NCBI GenBank assembly: GCA_002317305.1
Contig: DCIZ01000050.1
Location: 1-6,624 of the forward strand
Length of the DNA stretch: 6,624 nt
Reading direction: 5' to 3'
Source of the DNA: Campylobacter sp. UBA1713
GTDB lineage: Bacteria > Campylobacterota > Campylobacteria > Campylobacterales > Campylobacteraceae
Shown here: positions 4,825 to 6,624 of the stretch, in pieces
How positions within the stretch are numbered: the first letter of the stretch is position 1
Layout of the letters: each line of letters starts with the position of its first letter
The notes under the pieces: generated by a model
Told to the model about the DNA's origin: nothing
Seen by the model: the letters and a program-made list of their open reading frames with translations, nothing else
Database searches by the model: none
Position numbers and translations under genes: made by a program

Positions 4825-5646
4825 ATGAGAACACTCTCAAATTTGGCTTTGGCGGCTTTGGTCGCTGGTGTTTTGGCAAGCAGTGCCGTAGCAAAAGATG
4901 GCTTTTTTGTCGGTGCAAATGGCGGGTATGATTTTAGCTCGAAACTGATGAGTAAAAATGCAAAAAATCACTTGCCAGATGTGATAGAAGATGAAGATAT
5001 TGCGCGTGGTATAAATATAGGCGATGACACAGGCTACATGGCGACAAGTGGCGGTTACAACTTTGGCTTAAAAGCGGGCTATGACCTCGGCGTTCACAGA
5101 TTCTACGGCGGTTACTCTTATGGCGGTGGCAGGAGTTACAAAACGGGCGATGAGATTTTGCTACATTATACATACACAAGTTTATTCTACAACTTTAACG
5201 CAGAATATCTCATGACAGGACAAACAGATACAAAGTGGAACGAACACAAACTTGTGCTAGGCTATGAGTCTCGCATTCCTGTTATGATGGGCTTTAAGGC
5301 TGTTGTGGGCGTAAATTTTGGCGTAGCGTTTTTAAATGTAGACAGCAGTTCAAAATATGTAGACAAAAGCATTGAAAACGACAATGTTTTGATTGACAAC
5401 TACTCAGAAAACGTAAAACAAAAGTCTACAAACTTTTTGTTTGGGGCAAATTTGGGCGTGGCGTATGAGTTTGCACAAAGGCATGAGGTGGATTTTGGCG
5501 TGAGGTTTGAGAAGCTATTTAACGCAGAAGCAAAGGTTTCTAGTCGCACACATGACGCTGATTTGCCAGACTTAAAGCCAACAAAAGGCGAGAAATATGG
5601 CGTTGAAAATTTCGGGCTCTATGTGGGCTACTCGTTTAAATTCTAA
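4825..5646 (+). CDS. Outer-membrane beta-barrel protein, paralogue 1
   Basis: The 273-residue protein has a Sec signal peptide (residues 1-23, basic start, hydrophobic LALAALVAGVLASS, cleavage after AVA). The mature part opens with KDGFFVGANGGYDF and is built of alternating aromatic and glycine-rich strands such as FGLKAGYDLGVHRFYGGYSY, HKLVLGYESRIPV, FKAVVGVNFGVAFL, NFLFGANLGVAYEF and VDFGVRFEKLF. It ends in NFGLYVGYSFKF, with the terminal Phe that the BAM machinery recognises. About 250 mature residues suit a small barrel of roughly 8-10 strands with charged surface loops, as in the OMP_b-brl group. The ATG has AAGGA (4814-4818) six bases upstream. It is followed after 20 bases by a paralogue. 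Its function (adhesin, small porin or other) cannot be read from the sequence. Confidence 0.88.
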   Translation: MRTLSNLALAALVAGVLASSAVAKDGFFVGANGGYDFSSKLMSKNAKNHLPDVIEDEDIARGINIGDDTGYMATSGGYNFGLKAGYDLGVHRFYGGYSYGGGRSYKTGDEILLHYTYTSLFYNFNAEYLMTGQTDTKWNEHKLVLGYESRIPVMMGFKAVVGVNFGVAFLNVDSSSKYVDKSIENDNVLIDNYSENVKQKSTNFLFGANLGVAYEFAQRHEVDFGVRFEKLFNAEAKVSSRTHDADLPDLKPTKGEKYGVENFGLYVGYSFKF

Positions 5647-5666
5647 ATTTACAAAAAGGATAAAAA

Positions 5667-6428
5667 ATGAAATTTAAAAAATTTGCCCTTGCGGTAGTTT
5701 TGGCAGCGGGCGTAGCAAGTAGCGCCACAGCAAAAGATGGCTTTTTTGTCGGTGCGGTCGGTGGCTATGACTTAAGCTCAAAAATCATCAGTGAAAGCAA
5801 AAACATATGGCAATTTACATATGGCGAAAAGCAACTTGATAGCTCTAAAGATAGCGCTTTTAACTTTGGTTTAAGAGGTGGCTATGACTTAGGATTCCAC
5901 AGATTCTACGGCGGTTACTCATATGGCTTTGGTGCGAGCATAAAAGACTCGTGGGTAGAAGGTCCTTACAACTACATGGACCAAAATGGCAACGAAGCTG
6001 TCATTAAAAATTCGTATAATAACAAATTTAGCTGGGATGCCCACAAGATAGTCGCTGGATATGAATCTAGAGTGCCTGTTTTTCAAGGGCTAAAAGCGGT
6101 AGTCGGCGCAAATGTGGGCGTGCAGTTTTTAAAATTTAAGACAAAATACGCAAAAACAACACAAATTCTCTCTGGCAGTGCCGACGTAGAAGACTACTCT
6201 TACACGAATAAATGCAAAGCTACAAACTTTTTGTTTGGCGTAAATTTGGGCGTGGCTTATGACATTACGCCAAGTCAAGCGGTGGATTTTGGCGTAAGAT
6301 ATGAAAAAGGCGTAATGGCAAAAGTCAAATTCAGCTCAGACGACCCGGAAAATGACGGCGACATGGGTGGCACAAAGTTTGGTTCAGAAAACATAGGGCT
6401 TTATGTGGGGTATTCGTTTAAGTTTTAG
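5667..6428 (+). CDS. Outer-membrane beta-barrel protein, paralogue 2
   Basis: This 253-residue protein is a tandem paralogue of its upstream neighbour. It has a signal peptide (1-22, cleavage after ATA), the same mature start KDGFFVGAVGGYD, and shared strands FNFGLRGGYDLGFHRFYGGYSYG, HKIVAGYESRVPV, LKAVVGANVGVQFL, TNFLFGVNLGVAYD and VDFGVRYEKG. It has the same C-terminal NIGLYVGYSFKF type of end. The strands are conserved while the segments between them, probably surface loops, differ in sequence and length. AAGGA (5656-5660) precedes the ATG by six bases. The 20-base gap has no visible promoter, so it is probably cotranscribed with paralogue 1 from the T-run promoter. Some stretches are nearly identical at DNA level to paralogue 1, hinting at recombination between them. 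Confidence 0.88.
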   Translation: MKFKKFALAVVLAAGVASSATAKDGFFVGAVGGYDLSSKIISESKNIWQFTYGEKQLDSSKDSAFNFGLRGGYDLGFHRFYGGYSYGFGASIKDSWVEGPYNYMDQNGNEAVIKNSYNNKFSWDAHKIVAGYESRVPVFQGLKAVVGANVGVQFLKFKTKYAKTTQILSGSADVEDYSYTNKCKATNFLFGVNLGVAYDITPSQAVDFGVRYEKGVMAKVKFSSDDPENDGDMGGTKFGSENIGLYVGYSFKF

Positions 6429-6605
6429 TACAACAAGCATCGGTGCAAACTGACGAACGGCGTGTGGTGCTGATCACGTAAATGGCAAATGTCAAATTCA
6501 AGAAAAAGCAAATTTTCGCAAATTCCGCTCTCCGTTTTCCGATGAGTAAAAAGCTATCGCTTTTTTTGTAGCTCCGCCCAACACAGCTTTTTCGCTTTCG
6601 CTTAA
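6429..6605. other. Spacer after the outer-membrane pair
   Basis: No intact gene is seen. A 24-base stretch (6477-6500) matches part of the 3' coding region of paralogue 2 (6311-6333) at 22 positions with one gap, so the spacer may hold a decayed piece of a further copy. A hairpin lies at 6548-6567 and a repeat end follows at 6606. Confidence 0.4.
6548..6567 (+). terminator. Intrinsic terminator candidate after the outer-membrane pair
   Basis: AAAAAGC (6548-6554) pairs with GCTTTTT (6559-6565) around a TATC loop, and the T-run continues to 6567. It lies 120 bases after the last stop codon. The stem is the same as that of the hairpin at 2077-2094. An alternative AGCTA/TAGCT pairing (6552-6573) overlaps it. 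Confidence 0.5.
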
Positions 6606-6624
6606 GGGCATCTCTAAAAACCAG
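6606..6624 (+). repeat. End of the MITE-like repeat, cut by the window
   Basis: GGGCATCTCTAAAAACCAG matches the first 19 bases of the copy at 4634 at all but one position and has the same orientation. The rest lies beyond the window, so its full length is unknown. It may be a complete element. Confidence 0.7.

Overview
The window reads as chromosomal DNA of an epsilonproteobacterium, most likely a Campylobacter outside the jejuni/coli group. The rplY-pth pair, the AT-rich spacers with T-tract promoters, and the small outer-membrane proteins ending in aromatic-rich strands all fit. Protein families were recognised by reading the translations; no database search was possible, so genus level is an inference.

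Left part (1-2135): a minus-strand housekeeping group, rplY (ribosomal protein L25) -> pth (peptidyl-tRNA hydrolase) -> rsmE (16S rRNA m3U1498 methyltransferase). rplY and pth overlap by one base at a stop-start junction. Between pth and rsmE lies a 172-bp element with 18-bp inverted ends that looks like a MITE or a remnant of an insertion sequence. One end supplies the last codons and the stop of pth. Divergent from rplY is a stand-alone glutathionylspermidine-synthase-like ATP-grasp gene (2136-3323).

Middle (3324-4585): a small toxin-antitoxin locus with an apparently intact DinJ/RelB-like antitoxin of 62 residues. It overlaps a YafQ-family toxin gene broken by a single in-frame TGA at codon 54. 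Then comes a minus-strand gene for a small lipoprotein of unknown role.

Right part (4586-6624): a tandem pair of paralogous outer-membrane beta-barrel genes, probably cotranscribed. Their likely promoter contains a run of 13 T between -35 and -10, a plausible slippage switch. The pair is bracketed by two same-orientation copies of the element end seen at pth (4634 and 6606, the latter cut by the window edge).

The points most worth following are the repeat family that reaches into pth and brackets the surface-protein genes, the possible phase-variable promoter, and the nonsense-disabled toxin beside its intact antitoxin. I did not find a wholly new multi-gene system.
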